The position numbers were made by a program, and so were the translations under genes. Of a stretch of 64,000 nucleotides of DNA, positions 35,016-43,629 are shown piece by piece. This stretch comes from Ruminococcus flavefaciens FD-1 (GTDB lineage: Bacteria; Bacillota; Clostridia; Oscillospirales; Ruminococcaceae), in contig ACOK01000111.1 in assembly GCA_000174895.1 (NCBI GenBank), positions 27,445-91,444 of the forward strand, written 5' to 3'. Each line of letters begins with the position of its first letter. Position 1 is the stretch's first letter. The notes beneath the pieces are model-generated. The model saw only the letters and a program-made list of their open reading frames with translations, did no database searches and had not been told where the DNA came from.

Positions 35016-35759
35016 TTAATCACCACTTTCATATACAGTCGGAGGATGATAATTAATACCTTTGCTCCAACAATCTTCCATCTTTTTCTGCTCATACATT
35101 CCAAATTGTAAGAGCTGAATTAAACCATATATATCATCTATATTTGAATATGCGTCTGTTCCGTATGAACCTGTAATATAGTATCTTATCACTCTACAAG
35201 TTTTAAGTGCGAAATCAATTAATACCTTCATAGTTTCTTTTTCTAATGGAGGAATATCTTTGAAATCATCAGGAGAGAGCACTTTGCTTTTGTCGTTATG
35301 AGCATATCCTTTGTTCCTATACTTGTGCAAAAGTTCTATCTGGTCTTTTAAGTCTTTTTTTCTTTGACTTAATACTCCCAGTATTTTTTGAATTGACAAG
35401 TCATTGTAACGAGAATAATCATTTGTGTCAATAGGAATTTCAAAGAATATATACAAAGTATTTTTAGTTATGACGTTCTCTGTTTTGAGCGTTGAGAGAT
35501 AAGAATATGAATCTTTAGAAAAGAAAAGCTGAATGCCAATAGATTTATCAGATTTATCATACAGCTTTGCAACCTGCATAAGGCAAGCATAACTAAGTGC
35601 ATTTTTTGATATAACCCAAAAAGCTGGAGAGAATTTGAAAATTTTTTGATTTTCCTTTCCGTATTTATAATACTGCATCAAAAGTTGATAGTAATTATTT
35701 GCATCAAATGCAGTCCTATATATTACACTATAACTCTTCATCAATTCTTTTTCTGTCAT
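35016..35759 (-). CDS. HEPN/AbiU2-like protein inside the type I restriction locus
   Basis: A 247-residue all-helical protein. The HEPN RNase signature Rx4-6H is visible as RNKGYAH near residue 150. N-terminal helices containing FSPAFWVISKNALSYACLMQVAKLYDKS resemble the AbiU2 group of HEPN proteins. HEPN ribonucleases act in abortive infection and toxin-antitoxin systems. ATG at 35759 follows TAGGAGGG. It lies between the hsdS remnant and hsdR with no gap to the latter. I assign the fold from the motif and helix pattern. An RNase role is inference. Confidence 0.6.
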   Translation of the reverse strand: MTEKELMKSYSVIYRTAFDANNYYQLLMQYYKYGKENQKIFKFSPAFWVISKNALSYACLMQVAKLYDKSDKSIGIQLFFSKDSYSYLSTLKTENVITKNTLYIFFEIPIDTNDYSRYNDLSIQKILGVLSQRKKDLKDQIELLHKYRNKGYAHNDKSKVLSPDDFKDIPPLEKETMKVLIDFALKTCRVIRYYITGSYGTDAYSNIDDIYGLIQLLQFGMYEQKKMEDCWSKGINYHPPTVYESGD

Positions 35760-35804
35760 TATCCACCCTCCTAACATAAATGAAAATTTACACCTGCAAG
35801 CCGC

Positions 35805-36494
35805 CTAAATCTTGACCGCCGACACGTCAATCTCACCGTTCATTAGCTTCGGCAGGAGCGTGTCACGGAGGGCGGCAAGACGTTGATTTTCATACTGATT
35901 AGCCAATATCCGCTCAAACAACGGCTTTACGGTAGTATCAAAATCATTCATATCGTTAATAGATGGCACAAGTGCTTCCATTAGCCCGAATTGTGCTTTG
36001 TTAAGATTAACTATTGTACTACCGCTTTGTCCTAAACGATTGATTTTTTCAGAAAAAGTTTGCATAAGAAGAAAGATATAATAAGGCGAATATCTTTCTT
36101 TGGGGATAATTGAGTTTATCTGTTGATTAGTTTGACTGTTCACAGCAACAAGAGTAACAAGTCCGGCTGTTCCTATACAGCTAACGCATATTGAATTTGC
36201 AGGCAGAGTTTTCTTTGATTGAGAATCTGATCCCATTTTTGATAAGCTACGCTCAGTTGCAATAACATAGACATTATTGTGCATATCTGGTATGGTGATA
36301 AACGGCATATAATCTCCATAATACTCTTTTTTCTTTGTTGAGGGAGTTTTACCGCATATAATGTCTCTTGAAAGGTCGGAAATTGTACCAATAGACCAAT
36401 CATCAGGCATAGCACTGCCAAACGGCTCAAAATCAACAAACCAAGCCTTGAAAAGAGCCTTCGCCTGCTGCTCTAAATTTTCATTTGGTACAAT
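35805..36494 (-). pseudogene. hsdS: type I restriction specificity subunit, 5' half lost
   Basis: The surviving frame encodes the central linker (NENLEQQAKALFKAWFVDFEPFG), the second target-recognition domain (about 170 residues) and the C-terminal conserved helix (NQRLAALRDTLLPKLMNGEIDVSAV). The first target-recognition domain and the start codon are missing. Homology stops near 36490, where IS110-associated sequence begins. The other half is not found beyond the insertion sequence. The locus therefore looks like an insertion plus deletion that also removed hsdM. Confidence 0.82.
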
Positions 36495-36547
36495 AAAAGA
36501 GTAGAAAAGCAATGTGACCACAGCATTGCAAAGCTACTCTTTTTTTA

Positions 36548-36632
36548 TTACAATAAGAGAGAAAAGGTCCGGCGTAATTCTGATAGGATTAACACATCCG
36601 TGCGATAAACTGTCGACCATCTCTTATTGTAA
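36548..36632 (+). ncRNA. candidate bridge RNA region of the IS110 element
   Basis: A perfect 13-base pair, TTACAATAAGAGA (36548-36560) and TCTCTTATTGTAA (36620-36632), encloses about 60 bases with further short stems. A hairpin AGAGTAG/CTACTCT with six T lies just before (36498-36546). IS110 elements encode a bridge RNA in the left non-coding end, upstream of the transposase, where this structure is found. Boundaries and guide loops are inferred only. Confidence 0.45.
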
Positions 36633-36740
36633 GCATTCGAGTAAACAGGTTGAAGCATAGCCTTCGTGTAACGAACCAAAATGAGTGTCAATAAGAGTAG
36701 TGGTTCTACCTTTTCGAATTCATTTTTAGGAGGAAACACT

Positions 36741-37943
36741 ATGATTAGTATCGGTATCGACATTTCAAAGGAAAAGAGCACTGTTTGTATGCTTCGCCCT
36801 TATGGTGAAGTTGTTGAGCCCCCCTACGATGTTGCTCATAACGAGTCAGAGCTAAACGCTCTTATTGAACACATCCAGTCGTTTGATGAGGATGTAAAAG
36901 TCGTTCTTGAAGCTACCGGCGGCTATCACCATATTGTCGTATCTAAAATGCTTTCTGCTGGAATCTTCACGGTTGTGGTCAATCCATACATAATGAAGAA
37001 GTATTGTGCTGCCACTTTGAGAAAAGCGAAAACAGACAAGATTGACTCTGTAAAGATTGCTAATTACGGCATAGACCATTGGTTTTCTATGACGGCTTAC
37101 TGTCCACCGGATGAGGTGTATGCTGAATTAAAGCTACTCGGCAGACAGTATGAACAATATGTCAGACTGAAAGTCGGCTGCAAGATTCATCTTGCGGAGC
37201 TGCTTGATGGTGTATTGCCCGGCATTAAGAAAATCTTGACGGGGAATGTTCCTGCATTCAGCACAAAAGACAAGCTCTGTGACTTCGTAGAGAAATACTG
37301 GCATTATGACCATATCAAGAAATTAAGTGAAGAGCAGTTTCTTGCAAGCTATGAAAAATGGTCTAAGAAAAAGGGATACCGTTACAATGAAAGTCAAGCG
37401 ATAGCGATATATCAGCTTTCAAAGAACAATATCCCCACTCTGAAATCCAGTACCCCATCGACCAAAATGCTGGTACTGCAAGCAGTCAAGTCCGTCAGAG
37501 ATGCCGAACTAACCTTATCTCTCATTATATCACAAATGCAGGAAATTGCAAGTGCTTTACCTGAATACTCTGTTGTGAATGAGATGAAAGGCGTGGGAAC
37601 AGTGCTTTCTGTACGCCTGATAGCAGAGATTGGCGATGTCAGGAGATTCCATAATGGCAGTGCGCTGGTGGCTTTTGCAGGAATTGATGCTCCACCATAT
37701 GAATCCGGATCTTTTGTAGGAACCAACCGTCATATCTCCAAACGAGGCTCAGCATCGCTTCGCAAAATAGGTTATGAGATCATGCACGCTTTGAAAGTTA
37801 CCAAGCCAACAGATGATTCTGCTGTCTATGACTTTATAATAAAAAAAGAAAATGAGGGAAAACCAAAACGTGTGGCTAAAATTGCAGGTTTCAACAAGTT
37901 CCTGCGCATCTATTACGTAAGAGTAATGGAAGTCTATTGTTGA
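36741..37943 (+). CDS. IS110-family DEDD transposase
   Basis: A 400-residue protein. The N-terminal RuvC-like DEDD domain has GIDISKEKS with the first Asp, VVLEATGGYHH with the Glu, and the pair AKTDKIDSVKIA. The C-terminal transposase_20 domain has MKGVGTVLSVRLIAEIGD, FAGIDAPPYESG and the catalytic Ser region RHISKRGSASLRKIGYE. Intact in length and motifs. ATG at 36741 follows AGGAGG. An upstream in-frame ATG at 36681 lies inside the structured leader and is not preferred. Confidence 0.93.
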   Translation: MISIGIDISKEKSTVCMLRPYGEVVEPPYDVAHNESELNALIEHIQSFDEDVKVVLEATGGYHHIVVSKMLSAGIFTVVVNPYIMKKYCAATLRKAKTDKIDSVKIANYGIDHWFSMTAYCPPDEVYAELKLLGRQYEQYVRLKVGCKIHLAELLDGVLPGIKKILTGNVPAFSTKDKLCDFVEKYWHYDHIKKLSEEQFLASYEKWSKKKGYRYNESQAIAIYQLSKNNIPTLKSSTPSTKMLVLQAVKSVRDAELTLSLIISQMQEIASALPEYSVVNEMKGVGTVLSVRLIAEIGDVRRFHNGSALVAFAGIDAPPYESGSFVGTNRHISKRGSASLRKIGYEIMHALKVTKPTDDSAVYDFIIKKENEGKPKRVAKIAGFNKFLRIYYVRVMEVYC

Positions 37944-38095
37944 TCTGCTGTATCTTTCCCTTTTAAGCCGAAAAACGATACTGTTATTCGGCTTTATTGT
38001 CATGCCCATGTGTTGAAAGCTAGTATGATGAAAATATTTTTAAAAGGGCTTGACAAACAGTAACAGGTTTATCTTATCAGCCATACAAAATACAA

Positions 38096-38127
38096 TGCCC
38101 CGAAGCATTTCAAAGTGCTTCGGGGCA
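38096..38127 (+). terminator. strong hairpin right of the IS110 element
   Basis: A perfect TGCCCCGAAGCA/TGCTTCGGGGCA stem with an 8-base loop, then AAAACTTTT. Confidence 0.65.
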
Positions 38128-38194
38128 AAACTTTTATATGAGTATTAGGGCTGCGGTGCCCACTACAAAATATGTGAGTCAAGCGAATGTGTCA

Positions 38195-38262
38195 TTCACG
38201 TATAACAGTCCCGATGTAGGGGCTGCCTTTGGCAGTCCTCATTGATTATAAATAGTGCCAAC
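38195..38262. repeat. copy of the CCCTAC-type intergenic palindrome family
   Basis: TGTAGGGGCTGCC/GGCAGTCCTCATTGATT within a region closely similar to 40018-40095. Part of the dispersed repeat family described at 39790-40260. Confidence 0.6.
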
Positions 38263-38404
38263 GAGTAAAACGTGATTGCGCTCGAGCTGGCGACAGCTTG
38301 CGTGTACACTGATTTTCGGGCGTATGATATCCGCTCTTGCGATGTGCGGTCATTCATTTATAATGCGGTTAATAATGGAACGCCGAGGACGGTGTCTCCT
38401 GCGG

Positions 38405-38767
38405 TTACTCCCTATCCTTCGGCGCAAACACTACCGATGCGAAAAGGCCGAAAAGCAGGGCGGCGGTCACTCCTCCTGCGGCGGCGGAAAGGCCTCCTGT
38501 GAATATGCCCAGCATTCCGTCACGGGATATTGCCTTGCGTATCCCCTCGGCAAGAAGATGGCCGAAACCTGTCAGCGGCACAGTTGCTCCTGCGCCTGCA
38601 AATTCCACAAGGGGCTTGTATATTCCCAGAGCCGAGAGCAGAACTCCCGTGACCACGAAGCCTGTGAGTATCCGTGCAGGGGTCAGCTTTGTATAGTCGA
38701 TGAGGACTTGTCCGACGGCGCATATTGCTCCTCCGACGAGGAAGGCTTTGATGATATCTGTCAGCAT
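38405..38767 (-). CDS. spoVAE: stage V sporulation protein AE
   Basis: A 120-residue membrane protein with three to four hydrophobic helices, beginning MLTDIIKAFLVGGAICAVGQVLIDYT. It contains the family stretch PARILTGFVVTGVLLSALGIYKPLVEFAGAGATVPLTGFG. With SpoVAC/D it forms the inner-membrane channel that loads dipicolinic acid into the forespore and releases it at germination. The ATG at 38767 overlaps the spoVAD end by 7 bases and has AAAGGAG upstream, so the pair is an operon. Indicates a spore-forming lineage. Confidence 0.92.
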   Translation of the reverse strand: MLTDIIKAFLVGGAICAVGQVLIDYTKLTPARILTGFVVTGVLLSALGIYKPLVEFAGAGATVPLTGFGHLLAEGIRKAISRDGMLGIFTGGLSAAAGGVTAALLFGLFASVVFAPKDRE

Positions 38768-39777
38768 TTCTGCTCCTTTCTGAGATGAACGAGGTGGGCG
38801 ATGGACGGGATGGACTCTCCCTGCTGGAGTGACATTGGCGACATCAGCGCTCCCGTAGCGGCAAATAGAATATTGCTTATCTCGCCCCTTTCCATCATGG
38901 GGAGGAAGTGTCCGCAGAGCACACTTGCACTGCATCCGCATCCCGAGCCGCCGCAGTGAGTGTCCTGTGTTTCGTTGTCGAAGATCATCTTTCCGCAGTC
39001 ACGGTGCTGTGCGTGGATGTTGATATTCTGCTCCGTGAGAAGCTCCTTGACCAGCTTGCTTCCCACAATGCCCAGGTCGCCTGTGACGATGAGGTCATAG
39101 TCCTCGGGAGCTGTATCCGTTGCGGTGAGATAGCGCTGAATCGTTCCTGCGGCGGCAGGTGCCATAGCGCTTCCCATGTTTGTGATATCGGTTATGCCCA
39201 TATCGGTTATCTTGCCGACACAGCCTCCGACTATCCGCACATCGCCCCTGTCCGAGAGTATAACTGCTCCCGAAGCGGTACAGGTCCACTGAGATGTGGG
39301 AGTTCGCTGTCCGCCGTAGGAAAGGGGAGTACGGAACTGTCTTTCCGCTGTGGAGAAGTGGGAGGACGTAACAGCAGCAGAACGTTTCACGGCTCCGCTG
39401 TCGTTGAGAAGAGCGGCAGTGAGCATCCCCTCGGCAAATGTAGAGCAAGCGCCGTAAATGCCGAGGAAAGGTATCTCCAGTTCACGGAGGCCGTAAGTCG
39501 AGCCGATGCACTGGTTTATCAGGTCGCCTGAGAGTACAACGTCGATGTCCTCTTTCATCAGGCCTGCCTTGCGGACGGCAATGCTGACGGCTTCGAGCTG
39601 GAACTGACTTTCCGCCTGTTCCCATGTCTGCTTGCCGAAGTGGCTGTCCTCCACCACCATGTCGAAGCATTTGCCGAGGGGACCTTCGCCTTCTTTACTG
39701 CCGACTACCGATGAGCGGCTTTCGATATAAACGGGGCGTTCAATAGCGAACACGCCTTGACTGATGTATTTAGCCAT
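38761..39777 (-). CDS. spoVAD: stage V sporulation protein AD
   Basis: A 338-residue thiolase-fold protein that binds dipicolinic acid. Family signatures are GEGPLGKCFDMVVEDSHFGKQTWEQAES, QCIGSTYGLRELEIPFLGIYGACSTF, and the TCTASGAVIL and HCGGSGCGC stretches. AAAGGAG lies 7 bases before the ATG. The usual partner spoVAC is not directly upstream: the next 570 bases are repeats and then a plus-strand gene. It may lie elsewhere. Confidence 0.93.
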   Translation of the reverse strand: MAKYISQGVFAIERPVYIESRSSVVGSKEGEGPLGKCFDMVVEDSHFGKQTWEQAESQFQLEAVSIAVRKAGLMKEDIDVVLSGDLINQCIGSTYGLRELEIPFLGIYGACSTFAEGMLTAALLNDSGAVKRSAAVTSSHFSTAERQFRTPLSYGGQRTPTSQWTCTASGAVILSDRGDVRIVGGCVGKITDMGITDITNMGSAMAPAAAGTIQRYLTATDTAPEDYDLIVTGDLGIVGSKLVKELLTEQNINIHAQHRDCGKMIFDNETQDTHCGGSGCGCSASVLCGHFLPMMERGEISNILFAATGALMSPMSLQQGESIPSIAHLVHLRKEQKC

Positions 39778-39789
39778 TTTTGCTCCTTT

Positions 39790-40260
39790 CTTATAATGCG
39801 GTGATCACGGGCGGATGATATCCGCCCCTACAAATATTGAATAATACCGTTAAACAAGTAGTGCCGGTGAGCGATGTGTAGGGGAGCCCGCCCCCGGACT
39901 CCCGTTGCGACTCATTGGTTGTAAACCGTGGAACGCCGGGGGCGGCGTTCCCTACGATGCGGTGAATGTACGTGTGAATATGTGGGGGGACGTCGGGGAC
40001 GCCGTCCCCTACAAATAGTGCCGGTGAGCGAATGTGTTGTTCATGCATAACAGGCACAATGTAGGGGCTGCCTTTGGCAGTCCTCATTGATTGTAAACCG
40101 TGGAACGCCGGGGGCGGCGTTCCCTACAAATGTTGAATGACACCATTAAACAAGTAGTACCGGTGAGCGAATGTGTAGGGGAGCCCGCCCCCGGGCTCCC
40201 GTTGCGGCGGTTAATGTGAATTATCGGGAGGGCGAGGGCGCCCTCCCCTACGATGTTTTG
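39790..40260. repeat. array of dispersed GC-rich intergenic palindromes
   Basis: No gene here. Several short palindromes each end in CCCTAC: GGGCGGATGATATCCGCCC, GGAACGCCGGGGGCGGCGTTCC-like stems (given in two halves at 39929-39952 and 40102-40123), GGACGTC...GACGCCGTCCC, and GAGCCCGCCCCCGGACTC. Related copies occur at 38195, 43030, 47600, 52620, 54396 and 58580. All lie between genes. Confidence 0.65.
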
Positions 40261-40284
40261 ACTCAGCGACCATTACAATTGAAT

Positions 40285-40300
40285 TGTTCCACATGAAACA
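40285..40300. promoter_or_regulatory. parS-like centromere site
   Basis: TGTTCCACATGAAACA differs at one base from the Firmicute parS sequence TGTTCCACGTGAAACA that binds the chromosome-partition protein ParB/Spo0J. Such sites cluster near the replication origin. Confidence 0.5.
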
Positions 40301-40356
40301 TATTTTATTCATGGACAGCATATCCTTTAGAGACAACACCTCGAAAGGATGAGCTT

Positions 40357-42990
40357 ATGGGACTTACGGAAAAAGAAGCGGCTGAAAAATTAAAGGCCGA
40401 AGGTCTGAATACTTTCGGCGACAGCAGGAAAACAGGTGCAATGAGATTATTCCTCGGTCAGTTCAGGGACATTATGGTGATGATTCTTCTGGGCGCAACG
40501 GTCATATCCGTTCTTCTCGGAGAAGTGACCGATGCTGTCACTATAATCCTTATCGTGCTCCTCAACGCAATACTTGGCTTTATTCAGGAGTACCGCACGG
40601 AGAATACTCTCGAAGCGCTCAGGTCCATGACTGCTCCCACTGCGAAATGCCGCCGTGAGGGAAAACTGCGTGAGATCGACGCTTCACTGCTGGTCACAGG
40701 CGATGTCATTGAGCTTGAGGCAGGGGACAGAGTTCCTGCTGACTGCAATATCCTCTCTGCGGCAGGCTTCTTCGCTGACGAATCCATCCTCACAGGCGAA
40801 TCCGAGGCTGTTGCCAAAACTGTCGGTGCGGCGGAGGATACGGATAATTCCATTGGCAGGCCTAATATAGTCTACTGCGGAACATCGGCTGTCAGGGGAT
40901 GCTGTACCGCCGCCGTTATCGCAACGGGAAAGAATACTCAGATGGGTAAGATATCGGAGATGCTGTCCGATATCGACAAGGAGCTGACACCTCTCCAGAA
41001 GCGCCTTGCTGAACTCGGAAAGGCTGTGGCGGTCATCTGCATTGTTGTGTGCATTGCCGTATTCGGCGCAGGTGTGCTTCGTGGCGAGAACGTTTTCGAT
41101 ATGCTGATGACGGGCATTACCATAGCCATAGCCGCCATTCCCGAGGGGCTTCCTGCAACTGTGACCATTGCCCTTGCGCTTGCGGTGAACCGCATGATGA
41201 AGCATAAAGCCCTCGTCAACAAACTTCACAGCGTTGAGACTCTGGGCTGTACATCGGTCATTTGCTCCGATAAAACGGGCACTATCACAGAGAACAGAAT
41301 GACTGTGACGGAGCTTCGTACTGCCGATGATGTGTACCATTTCAGCGGCAGGGGATACCGTGTCAGCGGAGCGGTCACCAAAGGTGAGGACGATATATCC
41401 GTTAATCCGAAGACCGAAAAGGCACTCACTGCCGCCCTGATATGCGGTACGGTATGCTCCACCGCCGAGATATCATCTCAGGAAACTCCACGTTCACGCA
41501 ACAGGGGAGAACTGGCAGGAAAAGGTGAGTGGAAGGTGACAGGCGACCCCACGGAAGCGGCTTTGCTTGTGGCGGCGGCAAAGGCAGGCATTCAGAGGAA
41601 CTCTACAGGCATTCAGAAGCTTGATGAGTACCCTTTCGACAGCGAGACAAGGTTCATGGCTGTGCATTGCCGTGCAGGAAGCGAGAAGCGGACATACTTC
41701 AAGGGTGCGGCTGAGGTGATACTTCCTAAGTGCAGCAGATACATGGACGGCACAGGAAAAGTCATTCCCATGACAAATACGCTGAGGCGCAGTATCATGA
41801 AACAGACCGAGGAAATGTCTGACAGCGCTCTGCGTGTGCTGGCGCTTGCGTATACAGTCAGCGACCGCTTTGACCCTAACTGCGGAAACCTTATATTCCT
41901 CGGTATATCGGGAATGACCGACCCTCCCCGTGAGGAGGCGAAAACTGCCATACGCAAATGTGCGGCGGCTTCGGTCAGGACTGTGATGATAACCGGCGAC
42001 CATAAGAATACCGCTGTTGCCGTGGCGAAAAAAGCAGGGCTTCTCCGTGGCGGCAAGGCGATGACGGGAGCTGAGCTTGACAGGATGTCCGATGCGGAGC
42101 TTGACCGTGTCATTGATAAATACACCGTGTTCGCCCGTGTAGAGCCTGCCCACAAGCTGAGGATAGTCCGCAGCTTCAAGCGTAAAGGCGAGATAGTTAC
42201 CATGACAGGGGACGGCGTGAATGACGCTCCTGCCGTAAAGGAAGCGGATGTTGGAGTGGCTATGGGCGTGACGGGTACCGATGTTACAAAGCAGGCGGCG
42301 GATGTGATACTCATGGACGACAACTTCGCTACGCTGGTGAGCGCCGTTGAACAGGGAAGATGCGTTTACTCAAATATACGCAAGTTCGTCAGGTATCTGC
42401 TTTCGTGCAATATAGGCGAGGTGCTGACAATGTTTCTGGGCATAGTTATGGGTATGCCGATGGTGCTGCTGCCTGTGCAGATACTGCTGGTAAATCTGGT
42501 AACTGACGGACTGCCTGCAATTGCACTGGGCATGGAGCCGCCCGAAGCTGACATAATGAAAAGGCCGCCGAGAAGGTCTGATGAGGGCTTTTTCTCAGGC
42601 GGACTGATGCGGAAAATAGTGTTCCGTGGCATATTCATAGGCATATCTGCGCTTGCTTCCTTTGCCTATGTTATACATTCGGGTGGAAGCGTTGCAGAGG
42701 GACGCACCTGCGCCCTTATCACACTTGTGGCATCACAGCTGATACACGTATTCGAGTGCCGTTCGGAAAGACGTTCCATATTCCGCATGAATCCTTTTGG
42801 TAATGTGAAACTGGTGCTGGCTGCATTGGTGTCATTTGGTGCGCTGGCGGCGGCAGTAGCAGTACCGCAGTTACAGGTGGTGTTTGATACAGTGATGCCT
42901 GAGATGGAAAGGCTTGGCATGGCAGTGGGGCTGAGTGCGGCGGTGCCGGTAGTGTCGGCGATATTCCACGGAGGGAAGCAGGAAGAATAA
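40357..42990 (+). CDS. P-type calcium-transporting ATPase
   Basis: An 877-residue membrane pump with the classical order: N-terminal cation-ATPase segment (GLTEKEAAEKL), two helices, the TGES dephosphorylation motif in SILTGESEAV, PEGLP in helix 4, phosphorylation site CSDKTGTIT (Asp near 305), the nucleotide-binding region with KGAAEVIL, MITGDH and MTGDGVNDAPAV hinge, and six C-terminal helices. The PEGLP motif and the helix-6 NLVTDGLPA stretch are typical of Ca2+ pumps (SERCA/PMCA type) in Firmicutes. It exports Ca2+ using ATP. AAAGGA precedes the ATG. A parS-like site lies 57 bases upstream. Confidence 0.9.
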   Translation: MGLTEKEAAEKLKAEGLNTFGDSRKTGAMRLFLGQFRDIMVMILLGATVISVLLGEVTDAVTIILIVLLNAILGFIQEYRTENTLEALRSMTAPTAKCRREGKLREIDASLLVTGDVIELEAGDRVPADCNILSAAGFFADESILTGESEAVAKTVGAAEDTDNSIGRPNIVYCGTSAVRGCCTAAVIATGKNTQMGKISEMLSDIDKELTPLQKRLAELGKAVAVICIVVCIAVFGAGVLRGENVFDMLMTGITIAIAAIPEGLPATVTIALALAVNRMMKHKALVNKLHSVETLGCTSVICSDKTGTITENRMTVTELRTADDVYHFSGRGYRVSGAVTKGEDDISVNPKTEKALTAALICGTVCSTAEISSQETPRSRNRGELAGKGEWKVTGDPTEAALLVAAAKAGIQRNSTGIQKLDEYPFDSETRFMAVHCRAGSEKRTYFKGAAEVILPKCSRYMDGTGKVIPMTNTLRRSIMKQTEEMSDSALRVLALAYTVSDRFDPNCGNLIFLGISGMTDPPREEAKTAIRKCAAASVRTVMITGDHKNTAVAVAKKAGLLRGGKAMTGAELDRMSDAELDRVIDKYTVFARVEPAHKLRIVRSFKRKGEIVTMTGDGVNDAPAVKEADVGVAMGVTGTDVTKQAADVILMDDNFATLVSAVEQGRCVYSNIRKFVRYLLSCNIGEVLTMFLGIVMGMPMVLLPVQILLVNLVTDGLPAIALGMEPPEADIMKRPPRRSDEGFFSGGLMRKIVFRGIFIGISALASFAYVIHSGGSVAEGRTCALITLVASQLIHVFECRSERRSIFRMNPFGNVKLVLAALVSFGALAAAVAVPQLQVVFDTVMPEMERLGMAVGLSAAVPVVSAIFHGGKQEE

Positions 42991-43021
42991 AAAAGCAAGC
43001 GGCGAAGCCGCTACAGGCTGT

Positions 43022-43168
43022 CGAAAAACTAATTTTGGGACGTCGAGGACGCCGTCCCCTACAAATGTTACGGCAAAATGTAGGGGCGCTTTCCGAGCGC
43101 CCATGATGAGTTCTATCTGAAAAATACGATTGTATACAGCACGGGCTGATGTGGGCATCAGCCCCTAC
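43022..43168. repeat. three CCCTAC-type palindromes
   Basis: GGGACGTCGAGGACGCCGTCCC followed by CTACA (in two arms), TAGGGGCGCTTTCCGAGCGCCC (in two arms) and GGGCTGATGTGGGCATCAGCCC with CTACA occur between convergent genes. Stems differ, the flank is shared. Confidence 0.6.
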
Positions 43169-43174
43169 AGCTGT

Positions 43175-43522
43175 TCAGATCTCAAGCCCGAAACTTATCG
43201 ACAGCGCTGTGTTTACCTTGTTCATCGACCGCAGATCAAGCTCACCCATCTTATCCTTCAACCTCCGCTTGTCAAGGGTCCTTATCTGCTCAAGCAGCAC
43301 TATACTGTCCTTTGCAAGTCCGCATTTCTCCGCCTCTACTTCGATATGCGTCGGCAGGTGCGTTTTATCCTTCTGGCTGGTTATTGCCGCCGCTATCACC
43401 GTCGGACTGTGACGATTCCCTACGTCATTCTGGACGATAAGTACCGGCCTTACTCCGCCTTGTTCCGATCCTACCACAGGGCTAAGATCGGCATAATAGA
43501 TCTCTCCACGTTTTACAGACAT
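43175..43522 (-). CDS. MazF/PemK-family endoribonuclease (EndoA-like)
   Basis: A 115-residue protein with the MazF core: [31 protein letters not shown], then VIAAAITSQ and LPTHIEV, and a C-terminal helical tail as in Gram-positive EndoA. These cleave mRNA at short sequences (UACAU in B. subtilis). The ribosome site is CGGGAG. No antitoxin gene of MazE type is adjacent: the upstream neighbour is the convergent-side LRR gene. So this copy is solitary, as noted for some clostridial EndoA genes. Confidence 0.88.
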   Translation of the reverse strand: MSVKRGEIYYADLSPVVGSEQGGVRPVLIVQNDVGNRHSPTVIAAAITSQKDKTHLPTHIEVEAEKCGLAKDSIVLLEQIRTLDKRRLKDKMGELDLRSMNKVNTALSISFGLEI

Positions 43523-43629
43523 AAAAATTACTCCCGTATCTATAATAAAATCTCGATGTCATTATTATTACCCTTTGCAGGGATTATATTCATCTTCATT
43601 TTATTATATGTGATACGGGAGGTTTGTGT

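Larger units (their letters stand above)
36495..38050 (+). mobile_element. IS110-family insertion sequence adjoining truncated hsdS
   Basis: A single DEDD transposase gene (36741-37943) with a ~245-base structured leader. There are no terminal inverted repeats, as usual for this family. The right boundary is uncertain; a terminator hairpin is at 38096-38127. The left edge is taken where hsdS similarity ends. The matching hsdS fragment is not on the far side. Confidence 0.65.

Noticed and set aside
38272..38788. Long plus-strand frames opposite spoVAE
   Set aside because: They are antisense shadows of the GC-rich spoVAE gene without ribosome sites.
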